Positions 1 through 12,288 are shown, counted from the first letter of the stretch. The stretch: DNA of 64,000 bases from Mycoplasma sp. 'Moose RK' (GCF_015708155.1 NZ_JADDYD010000002.1:1-64000); one strand, 5' to 3'. Made by a program: numbers and translations. Notes: a model not told the origin generated them from the sequence alone.

Positions 1-3000
1 TACCTCAATAAGGGTCTTCTTTTTTAATAATTGGCGAAGTCATAAATGTTAAATTAATATTTTTTGATAAAGAAGGAATAAGCGGTTGAAAGATATCATT
101 ATTTTGGCTTCCATTTTGAATAGCGCCACTTAAAAATTTAGGAAAAATATTAATTATTTTTGATGAAAATGAATCAGGGGTTCTCCAATAATAAGTAATA
201 ATTAAGCCAATTTTTACTGTTTTCGAACTAGAATTTACATCAACCTTTGCAAGTCTTAAAGTGTAAAATTTATCATTTGATTCATTTATCTTCAATTGAG
301 TTTTTGGTTCTAATGATTTTGGAATTTCACCAATTAGATCCACATAAGTTTTATTAGGGTCATTTATGAGCTGTCCAAATGGATTTTTAAGATCATATTC
401 ATACCCTCTAACATCAAAATCAAGGTTATAATGGGAAGAATTGCTAGCTGTTCACTGGTTTTTTGGAACTGAATTAAAATAACCATCGGTGTCATTTGAT
501 GAATCAACTTTATATTATTAATTTTTGTTGGTGATTCACTTGGGTTTTTAATTATGTCTGCTTGGCTGTCAAAAAAGATTTTTGATGATAACTCTATTCA
601 ACTAGTAAGGTCATCTTTTCCGCTTGTTTTAGCATTTTCAAATCTGTTTTTTAAAACATTCAACAACCCTTTTGGATCCTCAAATTCCATTTCAATATAA
701 GCGCCAATTTGGTTTAAAGGCTTAATTTCAGATTTTTTCAATAAAATTCGGTTGGTATACTTGGCAAAATCAGTTAATTCTAATGTTTCAATACCAGAAA
801 CCTTGTTTCTTTGATTTGAAGTTGAATTTTGATATGCTTCTTCTTTTTCATTTCTATTATCTGTTTGATTTGTATCTAATTTGGTGATTAATTTTGCAAA
901 TTGAGATTGACTTCGATTATTATTATCTTTAAAATATTTATATTGAATTGCAACTCTCATTTTATAGTATTTTAATCAAGATGCATCACCTTTTAGAGTG
1001 AAGGCAAAATAACGTCTATAAGGATGTTGTCTCCTAATAGAAACAGCATTGGTACTAGATTGATTTTCCTGATTTTTAAAATCAAAATACGCTTTTATTT
1101 TTTCAAGTTCTTCTTGTCTTGCCTCAAGCTTTTGTTTCTTTCCTCAATTGCTTGCTTGATTTTACTACTCTCTGATCTTAGTTGTTGCTCAAACTGTGTT
1201 CTATAATTAGAATTGGCAAGTTTTTTTATTAAACTTATTCGCTCAGCATCACGGATAGAAAAGTTATCGATTTCACCATCAATTATTTTAATTTGTTCTT
1301 CTATCTTTTTCTCTATATACTAGAATTCTTTGCAATTCAGGATCTTCATTATATTGAAATTCTGGAGCATCTAATTCCCGTGGGTTAAACAAAACAACGC
1401 CGTTTGAACTAGCACTTTCAGGTTCATATTTGGCTACTTGTTCCCATGAAGAAGCATCAGTTGCATCATTATTCTTGTTTTTATCAGTTGTTCCTTCAAG
1501 AATTAATTTTCAATCTTTAATTGATGATTCATCAATTGCTCGATAGGGATCATCAAAGGCAAAGTAAATATGTTGTTCAAAAGTGTCATCTAGCCCTTGT
1601 TTATTGTAAAAATTAGAAATTTTTACTTCTTTTAATGGCGGTTGGGCCAACTGGGTTGTAAATTTTAATTGATCATCTTTTTTATTTGTTGCTCCCTGAT
1701 CAAGATTAAGTGTAATTCCATCAGTTCTTGAGCTAATTTGTGTAATTTTATAAGTGGTTGAAGGATAAAGATTAAAATCAGAATTTGAATCAGTTACCGG
1801 TTTTGCTTTTAAACTAGCAACAAGTGATTTTTAACTTTATCATATTAACATTAAATTCATAATTTCTTTCTTTATTATTATCACCAGATGTTAGATCTTT
1901 TCCATCTGGACCAACAGGTTTAAATTTGACCATTATTTTTTTCTTATCCAAACTTCACATTGAAACAGGATCAAGATTTAAATCCAGAGTTTCAGGCAGA
2001 TATTCTGAACCAGATTGACCACCTGAAGGAGTTCTTTGTTTTTGAGTCAAAATTATACTTTCGGGCGAAAGTACAGAAAACGTGGTTTTAAATGTTTTTT
2101 CGGTTGCACTTGCATTTGTTTGTGAAGTGCCACTACTTTGCGCTAATTTTAATTTATATTGTTTTTCACCAAACGGGATTTCAAGATCTTGACCCTGTAA
2201 TTTAAGGATTTTATATTCAACATTGGGAATAAGATCTTTAAGATCATATTCAATTTCAAATTTTGACTTATTTTTTTCTTCTAACCTTGTAACATATGAA
2301 GTTGTTACTAAACTAATAGGGATTTTGTTTTGTGTTTGTTTTTTTTGGATCTGGTTGGATTGATAAAACAATGGGATTTTTAACTATTTTATCAAAATTT
2401 CTAGAATCACCTTTTATTTTGATTTTTAATTTAGCTGAAGTATCAGTTAAATTATTTACAATTACTGATTCAATTACTGGGGGAATCACAACATCTGTTT
2501 CTAATTTGGGCGCATAATCCAAATTATATTGTCTTTCGGGCACTTCGATTTTAATGTCTTCAGGTGATTTGCCTTTAAGATTGGTTACTTGATCAACTTC
2601 TTTTATTTTAAATTCAAAAGCAATTTTGCTTCCAGGTTGGATTTGATTTTGATTTTTTAAATTAATTTCAACCTTATAAGGTGTTGCCGGTTTTGTGTTA
2701 TCTTCTCTAACTGCTGCATTTGTAATTGTTGTTATGTTAGTCCCTTTATTTTATCCTTAATTTTAATTTCAAATTTAGATTTATTTAATCAAGAATCATC
2801 CTTGTCAAAATAAAATTTGATTTTACCAAAAACTCTTGAACCATCTTCAGAAATTGTTTTCTTGTTTTCCGCGACCAGACGAAGTTTGTATATCACCCGT
2901 TCTTAGATTTTCAACTTCTAAGTCAGACAGATAAATTTTTTGCGCTACAGGCGTGAAATTTACATTAGCTGTTCCAGCAGAAGCAGCAACAAAAGGATCA

Positions 3001-3312
3001 ATTTTTTCACCACCAATTTCAAAATTGGTGATTTTATAGGTGTGAAATCTATCCAAATTATTTAATTTAAAAAGTAATTTTTCCATTACTTGAATCATAC
3101 GGATTTTCTGATATAAAAGTAACTTCTTTTTGTTGTGATTGTGTTGAAGAACTTTCAGCAGGGGCAATAGTAATAGTTGCATAACTAGAAGGAATTTGTA
3201 AAAATTTATTATTAAAATTAAATTCTAAAGTTGCTGATTTTCCATCAGCATTTTCATCGTCGTCTTGTTTAAAGAAAGTGATCAAAATAATTTTGCTGTG
3301 CGTTTGCCACAA
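1..3312 (-). pseudogene. Frameshifted large surface-protein paralog, cut at the left window edge
   Basis: Reading the minus strand from about 3312 down to 1 gives a recognisable but broken protein of the same family as the gene at 3265-6573. Homologous-looking stretches jump between frames near 3070, 2875, 2750, 2335, 1833, 1315, 1140 and 515, so it cannot be one functional ORF even with TGA read as Trp. The recognisable parts are beta-rich repeats of the kind 'tSAkikl.f', each followed by a hydrophobic linker, resembling fibronectin type III-like tandem domains. The 1-515 part has the C-terminal module layout (YYW motif) also seen in the other two copies. There is no start codon or signal peptide: the first recognisable residues near 3290 are already mid-protein. 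It continues off the left edge. Function unknown; surface exposure is inferred from the family. Sequencing errors could explain single frameshifts but hardly eight. Confidence 0.72.
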
Positions 3313-6300
3313 AGATTAACAGTCACACCTCCAAGAGATAATAGTACTATTGAATTAAAAACAGCAAATGCTGTCAAAGCAATTCAGTATGAAGCAGTTT
3401 CAGAAGGTCAAACCGATGTTACTGTTGAATTTTACAATAATAATGGTGAACTAAATAATCAGCAAATAGAGCTAAAAGCTAAACTTAATGAAACTTTTGG
3501 AAACAAATATATACCTTCAAGCTGGAGTAGTTCAAAAAATGTAAAAGCTGAAGCCCAACTAACAGCAGCTTCACAAGGCGTTTCAACTGTTAAATTTTCA
3601 GTAAATAAAGATCTTAAAAAAGCAAAGCAATATATAATTGAAGAAATTAAAAACAAACAGTCGCAACAAAAAATCGAATTTGACACCCCAATTAAAAATG
3701 AAAATGCACTTCAACGAAAATTTTATTCAAAAGCTGAAAATGCAAAATTAGTTAAAACTGAAATAAAGGATGTGACAACTGATTCTGCTGAAATTAAATT
3801 AGTATTTGACAAAGATGATGCTTTCCTAAAAGATGATCTTGTTACCCTTTATCTTGAAAAAACTGACCAATCTCAATCGATTGGTTCAACAACAACTATT
3901 AGAACTTCGACCCAATCTGGAGATGGAAGAGGGAGAGGTGCTCAGCAGCAACAAGAGCAACTTGAAGCTACTTTTAGATTTAATAATGTTCTTGAACCAG
4001 GGCGAAAATACACAATTAAAGCGCTGACTTCCAAAACTGTTGATCTAAAAATTGATGAAAAATCAAAAGTAAAAAATCCTAATCTGACTTCTGGATGGAA
4101 AACTGCTGCTAAACTCCGCAAAAAACGTTCTACTAGTTCTAGTTCTGTCACCCTTGATTTTATTACACAGCCACTTATTAGTAATATTGAAGCAAAACAA
4201 ATTGATGATGATTCAGCAACAATCAAACTAGAAGGATGGACAAAAGACCTGAATGATGCAGGTTTAACACCTAAATTCACTGCAACTAAACAACAACAAC
4301 AACAACCAAATAATGGTCAAAAAAAATCAAATCAATGCACAGGTTCAAGTCAAAGTTGCCTTGAATTTAAATTTAGTGGTCTTGAGCAATACACTGAATA
4401 CAAAGATTTAACTTTGAAAATTGAAAAATCCTCATCATCTTCGGGTGGTGGCAATCAAAATCAACAAAACGCTCCTTTACAAGATCTTACAGTAGAATTT
4501 GTCCCAGAAATTCAATCAGGGGCAAAACAGTTTTTGCGTAAGTTTCGGACAACAGCAAAGAATTTAAGCCTTGCTACTAATAACCCCGTAACATTAAAAC
4601 CCCTTTCTACTTCAATTGTAAATATTGAAATTGAATTAAAAGATGAAAAGCAAGCTAGTTCAATTGCTGATGTTCCTTTTGTACTAAAATATAAAAAGAT
4701 TTTTCCAACTGTTTTTGCTGAAAGTATTGAAAATACTTCACTTCCTGTTTTAATAAATACAAAAACCAAAAAATTAACTTTTAATATTTCAAATCTTGAT
4801 CCGGGTGCTATTTATGAAGTAACTAGTGCTGAGCCTCTTGATGGTGCAGTTAAAGACAATCATAAAATAAGTGGTCTTAAACCAACTGAAGAATTACTTA
4901 AATTTCTTAAAGATGTTGAAGGATTACCTATTAAAAAAAGTAGTCCTGATAAAATTTACTTTGCACCTTTGAACATTCCAGTAAAACTTGAAAGTGGATG
5001 GTCACATCCAATCAGATATGATTATTATGAAGGTGAACAAATTTACATTAAATTTAACAAGGAAGCAGCAACGGCAATTAATACTGAGTGACTTAAACAA
5101 AATTTAAAATTAAAGTTGATTCCTAATCAAAAAAGTAGTACTAGCTCTGACAGTGATTATCAAGAAGATTTTAGTAGCATTACTAGTTATACCCCTTCAA
5201 TGAAAGGAAATTTCAAGTATTATTTAACTCTTTCAGATCTAAAATGAAATCCTGAAAGTCAGATTGCTAGTTTAAAATTACAACCCAAAACTCTTAAATC
5301 TGTAATTGGAGCTAGAGTTGAAATTATTATTAAAGATGTTGAAAAATATCATTTTGATCCAACAAATTCTTCATCTTCATCTTCATCTTCATCTTCATCT
5401 TCATCTAATCCACAATCCGTTATTTTCCGTCTTACCTCACAAGCAGCAATGGTAACGCCGACAAATGTTGATTATATGAATCCAGGACTTATAGGATTTA
5501 GTTATGCAATTTATGATCCAAATGATTTAATTCAACCAACCGGAAAAGATTATAATCCTTTTGGTGAGTTTCCGCACTTAACCCCTTATAAAGAACAAGA
5601 TTGGTTGAAGGTTATTATTAATGATGGTGAAGATGATTCAAAGTCTCAACTACATCTTTGACAACCCGATGATAAGATCTACAAAAATACTGGAAATGCA
5701 AGGAAATGAAGTGATATTCAAACTCTTAAAGTTCCAGAACCGCCAGTGGCAATCAGGACAAAATTAGATGTAGGAAAAAACATTAAATATTTAACACTTT
5801 ATTGAAAAATTAATTCTAATACTGGCTATTTTCATTTACCACAAGTTTTTCAAGATGCAAAAGCACTTTTCTACCAAGCAGGAAAGATTGTTAATCTGCC
5901 AATTTCCTTACAATTAAAAACAAAATCAAAGGATTCAATCCAAAATCTTTATTCATTTGTGCCAAATTCTCCTTATGGAACGCCAGGGCATGTTATGCCT
6001 TATTCTAGTTCAGCACAACCTCATGATGCTATTTCAATAATAGATGAAGGAAATAATTACTGAAACGAATGAGGATCTACTACAAGAAAAAATCAGGAAT
6101 TAATTCCTAGAATTAATAAATTTCCAAAAAACATCTCAAATGTTTTTTGATCTGCACCTTCCTATGGTGAATGAACTACTAATGATAGTGAATTAAATAG
6201 AATATTTTATCAAAATAGGGCTATACCACGATTAACCGCTAATTCAAAAACAACTGATTTGCAAATTCAAACAGGTATTGGTGCTGTTTCTTGAGGAACT

Positions 6301-6573
6301 CGATATTCAGGTAAAAAATGAAAAATTATTTATGTAAAAAATAAAGAAGGAAAAACATCGCAACCAGGAATTGAAGAAACACAAGCTAGTTGGGACTATT
6401 ACAATCAAAAAACAAAAGCCGAACGCTTTGTGAATTCAGATGGAACTTCTTCTTGAATTATATCAATGAATTTGGATGGTAGTGGAAACATTCACAAGCC
6501 ATTACTCTACGATCCATTAAATTATTATGATATGCTAGGGCCTTTTAAACCTCCTGAATTACCTGAAAATTAA
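3265..6573 (+). CDS. Large repeat-domain surface-type protein, N-terminus apparently missing
   Basis: An uninterrupted frame of 1102 codons under code 4, ending in TAA at 6571. The best available start is TTG at 3265, but it has no Shine-Dalgarno sequence, no signal peptide and no membrane segment, so the gene probably lost its 5' end at the junction with the minus-strand paralog. The frame is open upstream only to 3229. The protein has several beta-rich repeats with a 'DSAtIkL' signature (for example near 3780, 4205 and 4615), Gln-rich and Ser-rich linkers (poly-Gln near 4290, a 13-Ser run at 5368-5406) and a C-terminal module of about 330 residues (5560-6570) rich in Trp and Tyr and ending PELPEN. 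That module is closely matched by 63007-64000. A secreted or surface role is inferred only. No known family is recognised with confidence, and whether the gene is expressed is uncertain. Confidence 0.65.
5368..5406 (+). repeat. In-frame TCTTCA tandem repeat encoding poly-Ser
   Basis: Six and a half copies of TCTTCA encode 13 consecutive Ser residues inside the large surface-type gene. The unit is 6 bp, so slippage changes the length of the Ser linker without breaking the frame. Confidence 0.9.
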
Positions 6574-6640
6574 AAAAATTTGCAAAAAATTGTTAGAAAA
6601 AATTATCTGGGTTTTTTATACTAATTTATAAAATAATTGT

Positions 6641-6697
6641 TATAATTATTTTTTAATTTACAGAAGAATATTCTTTTGATACAACCGAAATGGTTGT
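6641..6697 (+). promoter_or_regulatory. rpsL promoter and leader hairpin
   Basis: TATAAT at 6641-6646 lies about 100 bases upstream of the rpsL start. The leader contains a 6-bp hairpin (ACAACC 6681-6686 with GGTTGT 6692-6697). A role as an r-protein autoregulatory site is possible but not shown by the sequence. Confidence 0.5.
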
Positions 6698-6743
6698 TAG
6701 CTAAATAAAAATCATGCTGTATTTCAGCACTTTAAAGGGGAAA

Positions 6744-7163
6744 ATGCCAACTATATCGCAATTATCTAAAGGATGCCGTGTTAAAAAAATCGGTAAATCC
6801 AAAGTTCCAGCGTTGAACACACTTTTTAACTCATTGCATAAAAAAGAACTAAAAATAAGTTCACCTTTCAAGCGTGGAGTTTGTACTCGTGTTGCAACAA
6901 TGACGCCGAAAAAACCGAATTCAGCCCTTCGAAAATTTGCCCGTGTTAAACTTTCAAATGGAATTGAGGTTAATGCTTACATTCCTGGCGAAGGTCACAA
7001 CTTGCAAGAGCACTCAATTGTGCTAATTCGCGGTGGGAAAGTAAAAGATTTGCCTGGGATTCGTTACCATATTGTTCGTGGAACTCAAGACACTACTGGT
7101 GTTGCAAAAAGGGCACAAGGTCGTTCAAAATATGGTGCTAAAAAACCGAAAAATAACAAATAA
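6744..7163 (+). CDS. rpsL: 30S ribosomal protein S12
   Basis: Protein of 139 residues. S12 sits at the decoding centre of the small subunit. The family block PNSALRK and the downstream [10 protein letters not shown] segment are present. The ATG at 6744 is chosen because AAAGGGG lies directly upstream and the protein then starts MPTISQL as in other S12 proteins; an in-frame ATG at 6714 would add ten residues without family support. First gene of the conserved rpsL-rpsG-fusA (str) operon, followed 53 bases later by rpsG. Confidence 0.97.
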   Translation: MPTISQLSKGCRVKKIGKSKVPALNTLFNSLHKKELKISSPFKRGVCTRVATMTPKKPNSALRKFARVKLSNGIEVNAYIPGEGHNLQEHSIVLIRGGKVKDLPGIRYHIVRGTQDTTGVAKRAQGRSKYGAKKPKNNK

Positions 7164-7216
7164 AATTTGTTAAAAGACAAAAAATGAAAAGATTTTAATT
7201 TTCAAAAGGAGTAAAA

Positions 7217-7687
<471 letters not shown>

Positions 7688-7699
7688 GATTTTGTTAAT

Positions 7700-9784
7700 A
7701 TGTCTCGAAAATTTGAACTTAAAGATTACCGCAATATTGGAATCATGGCTCATATTGATGCCGGAAAAACAACAACGACTGAACGAATTCTTTTTCACAC
7801 TGGTAAAATCCATAAAATTGGTGAAACCCATGATGGCGTTAGCCAAATGGACTGAATGGAGCAAGAAAAAGAGCGTGGAATCACAATTACCTCTGCAGCA
7901 ACGACCGCTTTTTGAAAAGGAAAAAGAATTAACATTATCGATACACCCGGTCACGTTGATTTTACTGTTGAGGTTGAACGTTCATTGCGAGTTTTAGATG
8001 GTGCAGTTGCTGTTTTGGATGCTCAATCGGGAGTCGAACCCCAAACTGAAACAGTTTGACGCCAAGCAACAAATTATCATGTTCCCCGTGTTGTTTATGT
8101 CAACAAAATGGACAAAGCAGGAGCTAATTTTGAAGCATCAATTGAATCTGTGCGCACAAAATTGAATGGAAATGCTGTTGCAATTCAACTAAATATTGGT
8201 TCTGAAGGCGATTTTAGTGGCTTGATTGACCTTGTTGAATTTAAAGCTTTTAATTATGATGGTCAAAAAGAGGAAAACGAAAACGAAATTCCAATTCCCC
8301 AAGAACTTGAGGAAAAAGCCCGGAAAATGCGTGCTCAACTTGCAGAAGCAGTCGCTGATTATGATGAAAATCTTCTTAATGATCTTCTTGAAGAAAAGGA
8401 AATTTCGCCTGAACAACTTCGTGCCGCAATTCGAAAGGCGACAATTACTGGTGATTTCTTTCCTGTTGTTTGTGGTTCATCCTTTAAAAATAAAGGTGTC
8501 AAAAAAATGATTGATGCTGTAATTGATTACTTACCTTCGCCAGTGGATGTCCCACCAATTAAAGCTTTTCGTGATGAACAAGAAATTACAATTGAAGCCA
8601 GTGATAATCAAGAATTCTCTGCCCTTGCTTTCAAAATTATGAATGATCCTTTTGTTGGTTCGCTCACCTTTTTCCGTGTTTATTCTGGAGTTTTAAGCAA
8701 AGGTTCTTACATTATTAATTCAACAAAAGGTAAAAAAGAAAGAGTTGGTCGAATTTTGGCAATGCACGCCAATTCCCGTGAAGAAATCGATGAAGTTCGC
8801 ACTGGTGATATTGGCGCTTTTGTTGGTCTAAAAGACACAACAACTGGTGATTCCTTGATTTCTGAAAAAAGTAAGAATTTTGTTTTGGAAAAAATGGTTT
8901 TCCCTGAACCTGTTATTTCACAATCACTAGAACCTTTTTCTAAAGCAGAAGTAGAAAAATTAGCCAATGCTCTCCAAAAATTAGCCAATGAAGATCCAAC
9001 TTTTAAAACTTGAACTGACATTGAAACTGGTCAAACTATTATTGCAGGAATGGGTGAATTGCACCTTGACATCATTGTTGATCGCCTCAAAAGAGAGTTT
9101 AATGTCCAAGCTAGTGTTGGAAAACCTCAGGTTTCTTATCGTGAAACAATTACAAAAAGTGCTGAAGTTGAAGGAAAATATATTAAACAATCCGGTGGAC
9201 GTGGTCAGTATGGTCATGTTTGAATTAAATTTGAACCTAATCCAGAAGAAGGCTTTGAGTTTGTTGATAAAATTGTCGGTGGAAAAATTCCTAAAGAATA
9301 TATCAAATCAATTCAAAAAGGTCTTGAAGAAAAGATGCAAGTTGGAATTCTTGCAGGTTACCCGCTAATAAATGTACGTGCAACCCTTTTTGATGGTTCA
9401 TTTCACGAAGTTGACTCCTCTGAAATGGCCTTCAAAATTGCTGCATCAAAAGCGCTTTCTCGCGCTCGTGATGCTGTAGGAACAGTACTTTTAGAACCGA
9501 TTATGGACGTTTCTGTCTTTGCTCCTTCTGAATATTCAGGTGATGTAATGGGTGATTTATCACGTCGTCGTGGACTTGTTCGTGAGCAAGAAACTCGTTC
9601 AGATGGGGCAAATGTGATTCGTGCCCATGTTCCTTTATCAGAAATGTTTGGTTATTCGACCCAACTTCGTTCAATGACTTCAGGGCGTGGCACCTACCAG
9701 ATGCAATTTGATCATTATGAAGTCGTGCCTAAAAACATTTCTGATGTGATTGTCAAGCAGCGCGCAATTAAATCTGATGACTAA
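7700..9784 (+). CDS. fusA: Elongation factor G
   Basis: Protein of 694 residues, typical for EF-G, the GTPase that drives translocation. Visible motifs are the P-loop AHIDAGKT (about residues 17-24), DTPGH (switch II/G3) and NKMD (G4), followed by domain II, the domain IV region and the C-terminal domain ending [15 protein letters not shown] codons within conserved positions (for example the Trp in [14 protein letters not shown]) confirm code 4. It is the last gene of the str operon; the tuf gene is not adjacent. A long hairpin starts 10 bases after the stop. Confidence 0.98.
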
Positions 9785-9794
9785 TTTAATTTAA

Positions 9795-9831
9795 AATTTC
9801 TTCCTTTTTTTGGCAAAAAAAGGAAGAAATT
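9795..9831 (+). terminator. Hairpin downstream of fusA
   Basis: A perfect 17-bp inverted repeat (9795-9811 with 9815-9831) with a 3-base loop, ten bases after the fusA stop. It lacks a clean T-run on the plus strand, so it may act as a 3' stabiliser or processing hairpin rather than a strict intrinsic terminator. Confidence 0.6.
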
Positions 9832-9904
9832 AAGAAAAAACTTACATTTTTTTACTTTAAAAAATCGATGTCAGTTTGAAAACTCATTTTTTTACCTATT
9901 CAAA

Positions 9905-10007
9905 ATTCCTCAGTTTTTTATTGATCTTTATTAAAAAACTGAGGAATAAAAAAGCACCAAAAATAGGTGCTTTTTTATTTTTGTGGTTGTAAAAACAACC
10001 ACAAAAA
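9905..10007. terminator. Three consecutive hairpins between converging operons
   Basis: 9905-9920/9932-9947 is a 16-bp perfect stem; 9948-9958/9966-9976 is AAAAAAGCACC/GGTGCTTTTTT, a classic bidirectional intrinsic terminator; 9978-9990/9995-10007 is a 13-bp stem. They separate the plus-strand str operon from the minus-strand trpS-thrS operon. The rest of 9785-10126 shows no gene. Confidence 0.8.
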
Positions 10008-10126
10008 GCGAAAAAATGGCTAAATTTTTCTTAATTTTTCCGCTCGTGAGACAGCATTTTCATGTGTAATTCCCCAAAAATCAAAAAAAGCGGGCTCATA
10101 CAGAAAAATTGAAAAATTTATAATTC

Positions 10127-10552
10127 TTAATGTGTCTTTTTGGATTTATTTTTTTTAAATTGTCTTTTTGAAAAACGCAATTCAATTTTTTTTTTGACCA
10201 TGAGGGAAGGAATAATTAAAAAAATGGTAGTGCAGGTCAAAATTATCCGGAGACTCAAAAGATTTTTGTTCAAACTTAGAGGATAAGTTAAAAGCAAAAC
10301 TGTTAGGGAAAAAAGTATGACTGAATAGTAAAAAATAAAGGAAAACTGAACAACTTTTAGCCTAATTCAAATCAGTGAAATCAAAATGCAAACAAAAAAA
10401 TTAAGAATTGCAACTAAAAGCAAAATTCAGTAGGAAATGATCACTTTTCCATAAAAATCAGGTGAGAAAAATGCAAAAATTAGACCAATAGGTAAAAAAA
10501 TTGTAATGAAAGAAAAGAAAAAATCAGGAATTTTTGTGATTTTTTTATACAT
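10127..10552 (-). CDS. Small multi-pass membrane protein, unknown function
   Basis: Protein of 141 residues, visible only when two TGA codons are read as Trp (SYWILLL, SLIWIRL). It starts MYKKITKIPDFFF at ATG 10552, which overlaps the thrS stop by 8 bases, so translation is probably coupled to thrS. About four hydrophobic segments (near residues 11-30, 38-60, 68-95, 100-118) are followed by a strongly basic tail (KKNKSKK). No family is recognised. Its position as the last gene of trpS-thrS is the only functional hint. The frame is long and the hydrophobic/basic pattern coherent, so a real gene is likely. Confidence 0.7.
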
Positions 10553-12284
10553 TTTTTACTAAATTATTCAGCATTTCAATAAAACTTTCAAGTGAAACTG
10601 TTTCAGTTTTTGTCGAACCAAATTCACGATAAGTAATTTGGTTATTTACAACTTCTTCGTCACCAATAACAATTTGAAAATTAATTTTTTGCAAATTTGC
10701 CTCTCTAATTTTACGAGAAATTCGCTCATTCCGAAGATCAATTTCAGATTCAAACCCAAGTTCAAAGAGTTTTTTGTGAACTTTTTGTGCAAAATCAAAG
10801 TGTTTTTCTGTCACCGGAATGACAACAATTTGTTTTGGTGAAAGCCAAAATGGCAAAACTCCTTTAGTTTGTTCAAGCAAAATCGCAATAAATCTTTCAT
10901 ATGTGCCAATCAAACCCCGGTGAATCAGGATCGGCGTTTCCTTTTCGTTGTGCTCATTTGTGAAAAAAATTTCAAATTTTTTTGGCAACAAAAAATCAAG
11001 TTGTATCGTTGAAATCGTGATTTCCTTGTTGAAAACAGTTTTAATTTGAAAATCAATTTTTGGACCATAAAAAGCTGCTTCACCAATTTTTTCAACATAA
11101 TCAACACCAGTTGAGTCCAAAAATTGCTTTAAATCATTTTCGGCCTGATTTCAAATTTGATCATTTTGAAAAAATTTGTCCTTATTTTCAGGATCTCTTC
11201 GTGAAAAAGAAATGTATGAAACTTCGATTTTAAAAAAATTAAGAACTGTTAAAATCATTCCAAAAAGGTGATTAATTTCATCAAAAACTTGATTTTTGGC
11301 AACAAAAATATGACCTTCTGTAAGATCCATTGCGCGCACGCGCTCAAGCCCAGAAAGCGCGCCTGATTTTTCGTAACGATACAAACGCGATTGCTCAGAA
11401 ATCCGGTAAGGCAAATTTCTATAACTAAAAAGTTGGCCAGAAAACAACACAATATGGTGAGGGCAGGTCATTGGCCTTGGAATCAAGAACTCTGAATCAA
11501 CATCCAAAGATGCGAACATATCATCTTTATAATGATCTAGGTGTCCGGAAATTTCGTATAGCTTTTGATGACCAAAGTGGGGCGTCATCACCTCTTTGAA
11601 GCCGTAATTACGGTCAAATTTGAGAATTACTTGTTTAATTTTGTTGTGAATTTTCATCCCATTTTCAAGCCAAATAGGAAACCCTAAACCAAAAAGGGGA
11701 CTGAAAGTGAATAATTGCATTTTTTTCCCTAGCTTGCGGTGGTCTTGCTCTTGTCTTTGACGCAAAATTTCAAGAAATTTTGCCAAATTTTCCTTTGAAT
11801 CTCAGCAGGTGCCATAAATTCGTGTCAGTTGCTTGTTTTTTGCGCTACCAAGTCAATAAGCACCGGCGATGTTAAGAAGTTTAAAATGTTTGATTTTATT
11901 AAGAGATTCAAGTTCACCAGTTGTGCAAAAATCTGCAAAAATCTCGTTTTTATTTTGATCAACTATAGAAAAATAGGTGATTTTTGCAGATTTTTCTCTA
12001 AAATTTTTCTCTAAAATTTTTTTATATTCTTCAGTTAAAATTCTTGATTCTAAAGAATTTTTTTTAATAATCTGTAGGTTTTTTGTCAACAATTTTTGCA
12101 TCATTTTTTCAATTTTTGCAAAATCAAGTTGTGAAATTGAATTTTCCAAATCAAAATCATAGAAAAAACCATCTTCAAAAATAGCGCAATTTCCCAATTT
12201 TACCTGCGGGAAAAGTATTTTAATCGCACATGCCAAAAGGTGAGCGGCAGAGTGGTTGAGCTGATTATCAATTTTTTGGTTCAT
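10545..12284 (-). CDS. thrS: Threonyl-tRNA synthetase, no TGS domain, altered editing site
   Basis: Protein of 579 residues that charges tRNA-Thr. The catalytic core is complete: MTCPHH (zinc Cys), GHIF (zinc His), ILIHRG (third zinc His) and the class II motifs, then the anticodon-binding domain. It begins directly in the N2 editing domain with the first half of the zinc-like site (H11SAAH15). There is no N-terminal TGS domain; bacterial ThrRS is usually about 640 residues. The second half of the editing site reads D118-F-C120-T-T-G-E124, where E. coli-type enzymes have C-x-x-x-H, so the fourth ligand is Glu instead of His. Loss or weakening of Ser-tRNA-Thr editing is inferred. It lies 4 bases downstream of trpS. 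Confidence 0.96.
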
Positions 12285-12288
12285 GAAT

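Noticed and set aside
2332-2517. Plus-strand ORF within the frameshifted minus-strand paralog
   Set aside because: It is the antisense of a homologous coding stretch, with no start signal of its own.
5368-5406. CRISPR-like repeat
   Set aside because: It is a simple 6-bp tandem inside a coding frame without spacers. No CRISPR array or cas gene was seen in the window.
9785-10126. Replication origin or DnaA boxes in the hairpin-rich spacer
   Set aside because: No DnaA box cluster and no dnaA/dnaN neighbours; the hairpins are adequately explained as terminators.
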